Shown: piece after piece, positions 26,363-34,786 of the stretch | Numbering within the stretch: the first letter of the stretch is position 1 | Layout of the letters: each line of letters opens with the position of its first letter | Source of the DNA: Gordonia gummivorans | Lineage (GTDB): Bacteria; Actinomycetota; Actinomycetes; Mycobacteriales; Mycobacteriaceae | Direction: 5' to 3' | Assembly: GCF_022513585.1 (NCBI RefSeq) | Contig: NZ_JAKWBF010000040.1 | Span: forward strand, 1 to 47,016 | DNA: 47,016 bases | Made by a program: the position numbers and the translations under genes | Notes under the pieces: generated by a model | What the model was told of the DNA's origin: nothing | Seen by the model: only the letters and a program-made list of their open reading frames with translations | Databases searched by the model: none

Positions 26363-29300
26363 GTGGGGGGAATCGACGTGGCGCACGGGCAAAGCCGCAC
26401 ATTCACAGCTCTGGGAACGTGGACACACCGCCACGCAGGACTGATCATGTTGGGCTGGATCGCGGTCGCGGCCATCCTCAACATCGCTGTGCCACAACTC
26501 GAACGGACCGTGGCCAACAACTCCGCCGACTTCGTGCCCGACGACCTGCCGGCCAACATCAGTCTCGAACGCATGGCGTCGGACTTCGAAGTGTCCGCCT
26601 CGAACGCGGTGAGCAGCGTTGTTCTCGTCAACGAGAACGGTTTCGGCCCCGCAGACGAGCGCTACTACCGAGAACTCGTGCGCAGGCTCGTCGCCGACCA
26701 CGAGGACGTCGCCTATGTTCTCGACACCTACGGGAACCCGGTCACCCGTGGCGTCGCGCTGAGCCCGGACGGAAAGGCCGTCCAGATGACCGTCGCAGCG
26801 CAGGGTTCGGTCGGCTCAACCCGCGCCCACCACAGCACGGTCGGCATCCGAGCGGTGATCGACGGCATGGCGAAGCCCGACGGCCTCGCGGTGCACTACA
26901 GCGGTCCGGCCGCGACCTTGTCCGACCTCTTCTCGGCCATCGACGTCTCCCTGCTGATCATCACCGCGGTGTCCGTCGTACTGATCACGCTGCTACTGCT
27001 GCTCGCCTATCGCGACCTCGTCACCGCACTCATCCCGCTCGCGACGATCGGCCTGTCGCTGGCGGTCGTGCGCCCGATCATCTCCGTGTTCGGCGCCGCC
27101 GGATGGATATCCATCTCGAACTTCACCGTCGCGATCATGACGGCGCTGGTGCTCGGCGCCGGCACCGATTACGCGATCTTCGCCATCTCGAGCTATCACG
27201 AGGGCCGCCGGCGCGGGTCGTCGGTCGGCGACGCCACGGCGCGCGCGGTCGGCCGCACCGCACCGATCCTCGTCGCGTCGGCCTGCACGATCGCGGCGGC
27301 GTGCACGGCGATGGCGTTCACCAAGATCGGCATGTTCACGACGGCCGGCCCACCCACGGCACTAGCGGTCGTCATCACCCTGCTGGTGTCGCTGACAGCC
27401 CCTTTCGCGTTGCTCTCACTCGCCGGGCGACGAGGATTGGCCGAGCCGCGCCGCTCGACCGAGCGCGCGTGGCGGCGGCGCGGCGCTCGCGTGATCCGCC
27501 ACGCCGGCGTGTACACCACCGTCGCGTTGATCTTTCTGGCAGGCACCGCGCTGATCACCGTCACATTCCGCACCAACTGGGACGAGGCGGCCATGGCGAT
27601 CTACGCCACGGACTCCAAGGATGGGTACGAGGCCGTGCGTAAGCATTTCGGCCACAACGAGATTGCACCCGAATATGTGACCGTGCGAAGCGCGCACGAC
27701 CTGCGCAACACCGGCGATCTGGCGGCGCTCGAGCTGGCCGGCATCGCACTGTCCAACGTTCCACAGGTGGCCGTGGTCCGTTCCATCACCCGGCCCGACG
27801 GGCGGCCGCTCCCCGAGGCCGCCACCGGTTACCAGGCGGGTGTCATCGGCCGGCAGCTCGGCGACGCCCACCGACAGATGGTCACCGCGACGCCAGAACT
27901 ACGGCGTCTGGCCGAGGGCGTGACAGCACTGTCGGCCGGGGCCGATGGCGCGACAGCACGAATGCCCGAACTCGTCGCGGGCACCACCGAGGTCGCGACG
28001 ATGGCGGGCACTGTCCTCACCGGACTCGAGCACGCCGAGCACATCGTGAGCATCGCCACCGGCGGGCAGACCGTGGCCGGGTCACTTCCCGCCCTACGGA
28101 CCGCACTGCGCACCGTGACCGAAGTGGTGTCCACCCTGAACACCCGCGACGCCGCCGCCGTTGCCGCACTGCGACGCCTCGGTGTGGTGTTCGATCCCGT
28201 GCTGACATCAAGACCGACGGCGCGGTGTGCGACCGATCCTCGTTGTCTGGCCGCACGATTCGCCTTCGAACAGCTCGATCGCGCGCTCGGCGGACGGGCG
28301 CGTGCCGCGTTGCAGGCGGCGGACGCGATTGCCGCGGCTCCGCCCGAAGCGCTGAATCGTGTAGCCGCCGCGCTCCCCGACCTGCGAGCCGCACTCACCA
28401 CCGTCGACATTCTGATCAGACAGCTCGCTGGTCGCACACCGGCGCAGGTGCGGTCGGATCTGACCCGCCTCACCGATGGAGTGGGCGAGTTGTCGTCTGG
28501 GCTGACAGAACTCGCGGCCGGATTGCGACAGGTGAAGGCCGGAACCGACAAGACAGTGGCGTTGACCGGCCGGCTCACCGATGGACTGCGACGCGCCTCG
28601 CAGTATCTGAACACGATGGGGGCAGCCACCCACACCGGCCCCGGTGCCGGCTTCTATCTGCCGGCTGAAGCGATGCGCGATCCGCGTTTCGTCGCGGGCA
28701 GCCGACTCCTGATCTCGCCCGACGGACGCACCGCCCGATTGCTCGTGACGTGGAATGTCAACCCGTACGGCCAGGAAGCGATGCGCGCAAGTCGAGAACT
28801 CCCCGACGTGGCCCATCAGGCGTTGGCCGGCACGTCCCTGGCCGACGCTCAAGTGTCGACCACCGGTCTGGCATCGCTCTCGATGGACATGCGCGATCAG
28901 GTGATCCGGGATTTCCTGTTGTTCGCGACGGTCGCGGTCATCGCGGTGCTGCTCATCTTGATGGTGTTGCTGCGCAGCGTCCTCGCCCCGGTGCTGCTCG
29001 TCGCCACCGTGGTGCTGTCCTTCGCGTCGGCGGCCGGCATCAGCGTCCTGGTGTGGCAGCACCTGATCGGCTTCGACCTCGACTGGTCGGTGATTCCGGT
29101 GTCGTTCATGGCCGTGATCGCCGTCGGCGCGGACTACTCGATGCTGTTCGCCGCGCGGATCCGGGAGGAGTCCGCGAGAGGTGGCATGGTCCGCGGGATC
29201 ATCCGCGGCTTCGGGAGCACCGGCGGGGTGATCACCACAGCCGGAATCGTGTTCGCGCTGACCATGTTTGCACTCATGAGCGGGACGGTGCTCAATCTGG

Positions 29301-29530
29301 TGCAGATCGGGTTCACCGTCGGCGTCGGCCTGCTCCTCGACATCGCCATCGTGCGCACTGTCCTCGTCCCGGCCGCGATGACGGTCATCGGGGAGCGCAT
29401 CTGGTGGCCCGCGCTCCCACCACGAAGTACGCGCCCATCGCCTGCGCGAGCACCCGCGCACCGAGATGCAGCGACGCAGCCGTGTACACGCGCCGCCCCT
29501 CGCGGTGGGAGACCCACGCGCTCAAGGTGA
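26363..29530 (+). CDS. MmpL-type RND transporter
   Basis: MmpL proteins export lipids or lipophilic compounds across the inner membrane using the proton gradient. The 1055-residue protein has the RND layout: one N-terminal helix, a periplasmic domain, five helices, a second large periplasmic domain, and a final set of helices. The proton-relay Asp-Tyr pairs are in GAGTDYAIF and GADYSMLF. The cargo is unknown and no MmpS partner is visible. The start is unsure between GTG 26363 and GTG 26378. The last 40 or so residues, rich in Arg/Pro, lie opposite the thioesterase gene and look like read-through sequence. Confidence 0.92.
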   Translation: MGGIDVAHGQSRTFTALGTWTHRHAGLIMLGWIAVAAILNIAVPQLERTVANNSADFVPDDLPANISLERMASDFEVSASNAVSSVVLVNENGFGPADERYYRELVRRLVADHEDVAYVLDTYGNPVTRGVALSPDGKAVQMTVAAQGSVGSTRAHHSTVGIRAVIDGMAKPDGLAVHYSGPAATLSDLFSAIDVSLLIITAVSVVLITLLLLLAYRDLVTALIPLATIGLSLAVVRPIISVFGAAGWISISNFTVAIMTALVLGAGTDYAIFAISSYHEGRRRGSSVGDATARAVGRTAPILVASACTIAAACTAMAFTKIGMFTTAGPPTALAVVITLLVSLTAPFALLSLAGRRGLAEPRRSTERAWRRRGARVIRHAGVYTTVALIFLAGTALITVTFRTNWDEAAMAIYATDSKDGYEAVRKHFGHNEIAPEYVTVRSAHDLRNTGDLAALELAGIALSNVPQVAVVRSITRPDGRPLPEAATGYQAGVIGRQLGDAHRQMVTATPELRRLAEGVTALSAGADGATARMPELVAGTTEVATMAGTVLTGLEHAEHIVSIATGGQTVAGSLPALRTALRTVTEVVSTLNTRDAAAVAALRRLGVVFDPVLTSRPTARCATDPRCLAARFAFEQLDRALGGRARAALQAADAIAAAPPEALNRVAAALPDLRAALTTVDILIRQLAGRTPAQVRSDLTRLTDGVGELSSGLTELAAGLRQVKAGTDKTVALTGRLTDGLRRASQYLNTMGAATHTGPGAGFYLPAEAMRDPRFVAGSRLLISPDGRTARLLVTWNVNPYGQEAMRASRELPDVAHQALAGTSLADAQVSTTGLASLSMDMRDQVIRDFLLFATVAVIAVLLILMVLLRSVLAPVLLVATVVLSFASAAGISVLVWQHLIGFDLDWSVIPVSFMAVIAVGADYSMLFAARIREESARGGMVRGIIRGFGSTGGVITTAGIVFALTMFALMSGTVLNLVQIGFTVGVGLLLDIAIVRTVLVPAAMTVIGERIWWPALPPRSTRPSPARAPAHRDAATQPCTRAAPRGGRPTRSR

Positions 29531-29993
29531 TCCGCTCGTGAAGGGGCACCGGGGCCAGGAAGTCCACCTCGATCCGACTCGATCTCACGTCGAGCGCATG
29601 CGGCGCCAGTGCCACCAGCAGCAACTCATCGAACAGATTCGCCACGACGCCACCCGAGGCCCACCCCGGCCGGCCGGCATGACTGTCGTTCAGCGACACC
29701 GAACCATGCAGCACGCCGTCGACCAGCTGCATCGCGATCCCGTTGTACGTCCAGTAGCCCAAGATCTTCGGAGGCTCCGCGACGGGGACGCCCTCGTCCC
29801 CGTCGGCATCGATGACGTCCAACTCGCCGGTCGTCGCAACCTCGCCGACAGCAGCTTCGTCGACGGCAGCATCATCAACGACCGCATCATCAACGACCGC
29901 GACGTCGCTGCCGGCTCCTTCGCGGCTGTCGCCACCCTTTTCTTCCGCCCCCCGGCTCTCGATCACTTCATCCCCGACAACGTCGATCAACAT
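29385..29993 (-). CDS. Hotdog-fold thioesterase with acidic repeat N-terminus
   Basis: The C-terminal 120 residues are a PaaI/4HBT-type thioesterase, with SLNDSHAGRPGWASGGVVANLFDELLLVALAP and IEVDFLAPVPLHERITLSAWVSHREGRRVYTAASL. The substrate is unknown. Residues 30-75 are a low-complexity acidic tract with VVDDAVVDDAAVDEAAV-like repeats, probably disordered. The ATG at 29993 has AGGAGG nine bases upstream. Its last 146 bases run under the 3' end of the convergent mmpL gene, yet the hotdog C-terminus needs them. It follows the DapB-like gene on the same strand after 127 bp. Confidence 0.85.
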   Translation of the reverse strand: MLIDVVGDEVIESRGAEEKGGDSREGAGSDVAVVDDAVVDDAAVDEAAVGEVATTGELDVIDADGDEGVPVAEPPKILGYWTYNGIAMQLVDGVLHGSVSLNDSHAGRPGWASGGVVANLFDELLLVALAPHALDVRSSRIEVDFLAPVPLHERITLSAWVSHREGRRVYTAASLHLGARVLAQAMGAYFVVGARATRCAPR

Positions 29994-30107
29994 GAGGCGG
30001 TTCCTCCTGGCGGCAACTCTTTCCGTGGTTGACAGTGTGGATCACGGATGCAGAATTCAACCGATGATCAAACACACTGTAGAAGGAGACCACCGTCGCG
30101 AGTTTGC

Positions 30108-30122
30108 GAATTGAATCAATTC
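30108..30122. repeat. Short palindrome at the DapB-like gene 3' end
   Basis: GAATTG and CAATTC flank AAT and overlap the stop codon. A weak terminator is possible. The rest of the 127-bp gap shows nothing clear. Confidence 0.35.
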
Positions 30123-31227
30123 ACAAAGCGGAACCCGCCGGCTCGACCGACGGCGCCGATACGAGTCCCCGACCCCACACCTGCGGCAGGTCGAGTGCCG
30201 TGATCAGTCCCGGCTCCGCATTCACCACGGCGGCAACCGAATTGACGAGCCGCATGGCCGTCACGATCATCCCGGACACGTTGTGGTCACCGTTTTCACC
30301 GTGGTGGGAGAACTCCACCTTCATCTGCGGTTCGCCGGAGACAATTATCCGGTAACTACCGTCGCCCTCGACCGGTTTCGGCCACTGCGGGCACTGATCG
30401 GGATGTGTGCGGGTGATGTGCTCGAGCACGACGCGGTCCACGCCGTCAACCTGCCCGACGACCTCGAAGCGCACCGCGGCCATCGTGCCCTCGGGAATCT
30501 CGACCGACACCGTCGAATAGTCACGGTCGGCTGCGGCCCGTTCGACGCGTTCGACGAGCGGCTCGTCGAGGGTCAGGTCGAGTCCGGCCGCGAGTTGCCG
30601 CACCACCGGACCCCACGCCATCGACAGCACGCCCGGCGTGAACAGCATCGGCGTCGAGTCCATCGGTTGGCCGAAACCGAAGATCGACGACATCACCACG
30701 GGCTGGTAGTAGGTCGAGTAGTCGGCGATCTCGAGACAGCGGATCTCGTCGATGCGTTGCGACAGACTCGTCATCGACAGCGGTAGAACGTCATTGGCGA
30801 AGCCGGGATCGATGCCGTTGACGTGCAGGCTGGCCCCGCCCCGGCGACCTGCGTCGTCGATCCGCAACACCATCTCCGCAGGCAGGATGCCGTGCGGGAA
30901 CTGCAGGACCACCGGCCCACTCGACACGACGTTGATCCCCGACTCCAGGAAGAAGATCAGGTCCTCGATGGCCTCGAAGATCCGATCGTCGGTCATCGCG
31001 GTGTGCACGATGCAATCCGGCGCCAACGCGACCAGCGCGTCCCGGTCGTTGGTGGCGATCACCCCGAGTTCGCGACCCAACCCCGCCAACTCGCCGGCGT
31101 CGCATCCCACCTTCGCCGGGTCGGACACCCACACCCCGACGAGTTCGAGATCCGGCCGGGTGTCGATCCCGGCGATCGCATGCCTGCCCACGGTTCCGGT
31201 CGACCACTCGACCACACGAAGTGTCAT
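30121..31227 (-). CDS. DapB-like NAD(P)-dependent dehydrogenase
   Basis: The 368-residue protein has an N-terminal Rossmann fold like dihydrodipicolinate reductase (VVEWSTGTVGRHAIAGI, GVWVSDPAKVG) and a C-terminal substrate domain. It belongs with the actinobacterial proteins often labelled dihydrodipicolinate reductase or amine dehydrogenase, whose substrates are mostly unknown. The ATG at 31227 is fixed by a TAGTTT -10 (31239-31234) six bases upstream. That box is overlapped by a KstR-like operator, so a role in steroid or related catabolism is likely. This is inference from regulation, not from the fold. Confidence 0.85.
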   Translation of the reverse strand: MTLRVVEWSTGTVGRHAIAGIDTRPDLELVGVWVSDPAKVGCDAGELAGLGRELGVIATNDRDALVALAPDCIVHTAMTDDRIFEAIEDLIFFLESGINVVSSGPVVLQFPHGILPAEMVLRIDDAGRRGGASLHVNGIDPGFANDVLPLSMTSLSQRIDEIRCLEIADYSTYYQPVVMSSIFGFGQPMDSTPMLFTPGVLSMAWGPVVRQLAAGLDLTLDEPLVERVERAAADRDYSTVSVEIPEGTMAAVRFEVVGQVDGVDRVVLEHITRTHPDQCPQWPKPVEGDGSYRIIVSGEPQMKVEFSHHGENGDHNVSGMIVTAMRLVNSVAAVVNAEPGLITALDLPQVWGRGLVSAPSVEPAGSAL

Positions 31228-31233
31228 GACCCC

Positions 31234-31251
31234 AAACTAGAACATGTTTCA
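31234..31251. promoter_or_regulatory. KstR-like operator overlapping the DapB-like gene -10
   Basis: TAGAACATGTTTCA at 31238-31251 matches TnnAACnnGTTnnA at every fixed base. On the minus strand the -10 TAGTTT is 31239-31234, so a bound repressor would block the promoter. It is 42 bp or more from the divergent phosphodiesterase gene, which it may also affect. Confidence 0.72.
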
Positions 31252-31281
31252 CTTTCTGTCTGCGTGTTGGGGACACACCAC

Positions 31282-31287
31282 TAATGT
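31282..31287 (+). promoter_or_regulatory. -10 box TAATGT for the phosphodiesterase gene
   Basis: TAATGT lies five bases before the ATG at 31293 and eight before a second ATG at 31296. The ATG at 31284 lies inside the box and is therefore unlikely to be the start. Confidence 0.5.
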
Positions 31288-31292
31288 CGACG

Positions 31293-32156
31293 ATGATGTC
31301 CAAGACTCCCGATTCCACCCCAGCACCGCTGTTCCTCGAACGCGACGGCCACCGGACCTGGATCAAGTGGCATCGCGCCCGCAGGCGGCCCGGCGACCCG
31401 CCGTTCACCGCGTCGCGGATCGTCGAGGGCATGCGGCTCGGCGCGAGCGTCGAAGTCGACCTCGTCCTGCACGCCGACCGCGGGTACGCAATCCTGCACG
31501 ATCGGACCGTCGATCACGCGACGACCGGTCGCGGCCGGGTAGCCGATCTGTCGTCCGACGAGTTGCGAGCGCTGTGCCTGCGGTCCAATCGTGGCCGTCG
31601 ACTGTCGCAGCGCGTCCTGCTCCTCGAGGATCTCGCCGACCTGCTCGCCGACGTCGAGGTCGCGCCGGACGCCCTGCTGCAGCTCGATTTCAAGGAGGAC
31701 GATGAAGCCTTGGATGCCGACGCCGTGCAGACCTTCGCTCGAGCGGTGGAACCCTTTGCGCGACACATGATCCTGTCCTGTGGCGATGCAGCCGCGGTGA
31801 CCCGACTGACCGACGCCGCACCCGACGTTCGGGTCGGCTACGACCCGTGCCATCACGGCGCCGTCGATGCGGTGTTGGGCTCACAGGATTTCGACGGCTT
31901 CGTCGGACGCGCGGTCGCCGCGTCGCCGCGAGCCGAGATGGTGTACCTGGAGAACCGGCTCATCATCGCGGCCGACCACCTCGGCGTCGACCTGATCGGC
32001 GCGTTCCACGCGGCGGACCGAATGGTGGACGGGTACACGGTCAACCGGGTCGACCGACGATCGATCGCGTTGATCCGACGCCTCCTCGAGCTGCGCGTCG
32101 ACCAGATCACCACCGACGACCCGGAGGGCGTCGTGGCGCGAGTGGGCCGCGGCTGA
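31293..32156 (+). CDS. Glycerophosphodiester phosphodiesterase-like protein
   Basis: GDPD enzymes split glycerophosphodiesters into glycerol-3-phosphate and an alcohol. The 287-residue TIM-barrel-like protein keeps WHRAR, VEVDLVLHADRGYAILHD (the E-x-D and HD metal and active residues) and LLQLDFKEDD. The PENT motif usual after the first His is not obvious (GDPPFT instead), so activity or substrate may differ. It has no signal peptide and should be cytosolic. It is divergent from the DapB-like gene and convergent with purL across a 177-bp gap that contains only a family 2-like fragment. Confidence 0.8.
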   Translation: MMSKTPDSTPAPLFLERDGHRTWIKWHRARRRPGDPPFTASRIVEGMRLGASVEVDLVLHADRGYAILHDRTVDHATTGRGRVADLSSDELRALCLRSNRGRRLSQRVLLLEDLADLLADVEVAPDALLQLDFKEDDEALDADAVQTFARAVEPFARHMILSCGDAAAVTRLTDAAPDVRVGYDPCHHGAVDAVLGSQDFDGFVGRAVAASPRAEMVYLENRLIIAADHLGVDLIGAFHAADRMVDGYTVNRVDRRSIALIRRLLELRVDQITTDDPEGVVARVGRG

Positions 32157-32333
32157 GGACGTTGCTCAGCCCGACTCGATCCACCGCCCGGTGTTCGGCA
32201 CCATCGCCAGGATCGCGCAGGCGATGGGAAAGACCAGGCCTCCCCGCCGGCTGAGGAGCGAGGAGCCCTGGCGACGAGCCTCGAAGCCCTGGCGAGAAAC
32301 CTGTGTCCGCGACCCGGCCCCGAACTCCTCGGA

Positions 32334-34634
32334 TCAGCTGAACAGCTTCGGCAACGTACCTTCGTGAACGCCGCGCAACTCGTCGAGCGTCACCGACAAG
32401 TGATCCTGCACCTCCACCGAGTCGCTGCCCTGATCGACGACGCCGATCCGCGTCCACGGCATCCCGCGAGCATCGAGCATCCCGACGAACCGCGACTCCT
32501 CGGTGCGCGGCACGGCCACCAGCACACGGCCGGCCGATTCGGAGAACAGCCAGACGAATGGGTCAGCACCCTCGGGAAGCAGTACGCGGCAACCGGTTTC
32601 GCCAGCCAGCGCAGCCTCGACGACGGTCTGGATGAGCCCGCCCTCACTGAGGTCGTGCGCCGCGGAGATGAGACCGTCGCGCGACCCGGCGACCAGGATC
32701 TCGCTCAGCAGGCGTTCGCGCGCGAGGTCCACTTGAGGAGGCACGCCACCGAGGTGGTCGTGGGCGACCTGAGCCCAGATCGAGCCGTCGAACTCGTCTC
32801 GGGTGTCGCCGAGCAGGATCAGGGTCTCGCCCGGCTCGGTACCGATGCCGGTCGGGATGCGCCTGCGGACGTCGTCGATGATGCCGAGGACGCCGACCAC
32901 CGGGGTCGGCAGGATCGCGGTCGAGCCGGTTTGGTTGTAGAAGCTCACGTTGCCGCCGGTCACCGGGATGCCGAGCGCGGCACAGCCATCGGCCAACCCG
33001 CGCACGGCCTGCTGGAACTGCCACATGACGGCGGGGTCCTCTGGCGACCCGAAGTTGAGGCAGTTGGTGACCGCCTTGGGCACCGCGCCAGACACCGCGA
33101 CATTGCGATACGCCTCGGCGAGCGCGAGCTGCGCCCCGCGATACGGGTCGAGGTACGTGTAGCGGCCCGACGCGTCGGTGGCCAAAGCGATTCCACGGCC
33201 GCTGGTCTCGTCGATGCGGATCATGCCGGAGTCGGCGTGCTCGGCGAGGACCGTGTTGCCGCGAACGTAGCGGTCGTACTGCTCGGTGATGAACTTGCGG
33301 CTGCACAGCGCCGGCGAGGCCAGCATCCTCAGCAGCGTGTCCCGCAACTCGTCCGACGTGCTCGGCCGCGTCAACGACGCCGAACTCGACGCGATCACGG
33401 CGTCCTGCCACTCCGGCCGTTCGACCGGCCGCTCGTACACCGGGCCGTCGTGCGCGATGGTGCGCGGCGGGGCGTCGACGACGGTCTCGCCGTTCCAGGT
33501 GATGACGAGATGGTCGCCGTCGGTGACCTCACCGATCACCGTGGCCAGCACATCCCACTTGCGGCAGACGTCGAGGAAAGCGTCCACGTTCTCGGGCGTC
33601 ACCACCGCGCACATGCGTTCCTGCGACTCGCTGGAAAGCACCTCGGCAGGCGTCATCCCGACCGCCCGCATCGGCACCTTCTCCAGGTCGATGTGCATGC
33701 CACCATCGCCCGCAGCGGCGAGTTCCGAAGTGGCACAGGACAATCCGGCACCGCCGAGATCCTGGATGCCGACCACCAGACCGGCGTGGTAGAGCTCGAG
33801 ACAGCACTCGATGAGCACCTTCTCGGTGAACGGGTCGCCCACCTGCACCGACGGGAGCTTCTTGCGGTTCGGTCCGGAGGATTCCCCGTCGTCGTCGAAG
33901 GTCTCCGACGCCAGCACCGACACCCCACCGATGCCGTCGAGGCCGGTGCGCGCGCCGAACAGGATGATCTTGTTGCCGGCACCGGAGGCGAACGCCAGAT
34001 GCAGATCCTCGGTCCGCAGCACCCCGGCACACAGCGCGTTCACGAGCGGGTTGCCCGCGTAGCTGGCGTCGAAGACGGTCTCGCCACCCACGTTGGGCAG
34101 GCCGAGCGAGTTGCCGTAGCCGCCCACGCCGCGCACCACACCGTCGAGCACTCGCCGCGTGTCGGGGGCGTCGGCAGGGCCGAAGCGCAGCTGATCCATC
34201 ACCGCGATCGGACGTGCGCCCATCGCCATGATGTCGCGCACGATGCCGCCGACACCGGTCGCCGCCCCCTGGTACGGCTCGACGTAGCTGGGGTGGTTGT
34301 GCGACTCGACCTTGAAGGTGACCGCCCACCCGTCACCCACGTCGACGACACCGGCGTTCTCGCCGATGCCGGCGAGCATGCTCGCTTTCATCTCGTCGGT
34401 GGTGGTCTCGCCGAAGTAGCGCAGATGCACCTTGGACGACTTGTAGCTGCAGTGCTCCGACCACATCACCGAGTACATGGCCAGCTCGGCGTCGGTCGGC
34501 CGGCGGCCCAGGATCTCGCGAATCCGGGCGTACTCGTCGTCCTTCAGACCGAGTTCGCGGAAGGGCTGCGGTTGGTCCGGGGTTTGGGCTGCGGTCGCGA
34601 CGGTGTCCACTGTGTGGTGGGAACTGGAGCTCAC
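32334..34634 (-). CDS. purL: Phosphoribosylformylglycinamidine synthase subunit PurL
   Basis: PurL, with PurQ and PurS, turns FGAR into FGAM using ATP and ammonia from glutamine. The 766-residue small-type PurL lacks a glutaminase domain, so PurQ and PurS must be elsewhere. Typical marks are TDAELAMYSVMWSEHCSYKSSK, ESHNHPSYVEPYQGAATGVGGIVRDI and GGAGLSCATSELAA. A GTG at 34634 with TAGACT six bases upstream (34646-34641) indicates a leaderless mRNA. An inverted repeat overlaps the -35 region. Confidence 0.97.
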   Translation of the reverse strand: MSSSSHHTVDTVATAAQTPDQPQPFRELGLKDDEYARIREILGRRPTDAELAMYSVMWSEHCSYKSSKVHLRYFGETTTDEMKASMLAGIGENAGVVDVGDGWAVTFKVESHNHPSYVEPYQGAATGVGGIVRDIMAMGARPIAVMDQLRFGPADAPDTRRVLDGVVRGVGGYGNSLGLPNVGGETVFDASYAGNPLVNALCAGVLRTEDLHLAFASGAGNKIILFGARTGLDGIGGVSVLASETFDDDGESSGPNRKKLPSVQVGDPFTEKVLIECCLELYHAGLVVGIQDLGGAGLSCATSELAAAGDGGMHIDLEKVPMRAVGMTPAEVLSSESQERMCAVVTPENVDAFLDVCRKWDVLATVIGEVTDGDHLVITWNGETVVDAPPRTIAHDGPVYERPVERPEWQDAVIASSSASLTRPSTSDELRDTLLRMLASPALCSRKFITEQYDRYVRGNTVLAEHADSGMIRIDETSGRGIALATDASGRYTYLDPYRGAQLALAEAYRNVAVSGAVPKAVTNCLNFGSPEDPAVMWQFQQAVRGLADGCAALGIPVTGGNVSFYNQTGSTAILPTPVVGVLGIIDDVRRRIPTGIGTEPGETLILLGDTRDEFDGSIWAQVAHDHLGGVPPQVDLARERLLSEILVAGSRDGLISAAHDLSEGGLIQTVVEAALAGETGCRVLLPEGADPFVWLFSESAGRVLVAVPRTEESRFVGMLDARGMPWTRIGVVDQGSDSVEVQDHLSVTLDELRGVHEGTLPKLFS

Positions 34635-34640
34635 GAACCA

Positions 34641-34646
34641 AGTCTA
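34641..34646 (-). promoter_or_regulatory. -10 box TAGACT for purL
   Basis: Six bases before the purL GTG on the minus strand, which indicates a leaderless promoter. Confidence 0.6.
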
Positions 34647-34655
34647 TGTGGGCAT

Positions 34656-34676
34656 GCCAAATCGGACCCATTTGGC
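34656..34676. promoter_or_regulatory. Inverted repeat at the purL -35 region
   Basis: Perfect arms GCCAAAT and ATTTGGC with a seven-base spacer cover where the purL -35 should be. Confidence 0.5.
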
Positions 34677-34727
34677 GCGAGGCGAGCGGGCGGTGCACTA
34701 CATCACCGTCGTGTGCGTTCCAGGCGA

Positions 34728-34733
34728 TAATCT
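34728..34733 (+). promoter_or_regulatory. -10 box TAATCT for the eccA-like operon
   Basis: TAATCT predicts a start near 34740 and a leader of about 47 nt ending in an AGGGGGGG ribosome site. Confidence 0.45.
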
Positions 34734-34786
34734 GTTGCGCGGGCAGGTAGGAGTCGCGTCACCGCGACGGCAGGCAGGGGGGGCCG

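Noticed and set aside
30064..30114. 16-codon open frame MIKHTVEGDHRREFAN before the DapB-like gene end
   Set aside because: Too short, no clear ribosome site, and it overlaps the 3' region of a minus-strand gene.
32364..34730. 788-codon plus-strand open frame opposite purL
   Set aside because: Its residues are an Arg/His/Asp-rich mirror of purL codons with no domain. High GC makes long antisense frames common.
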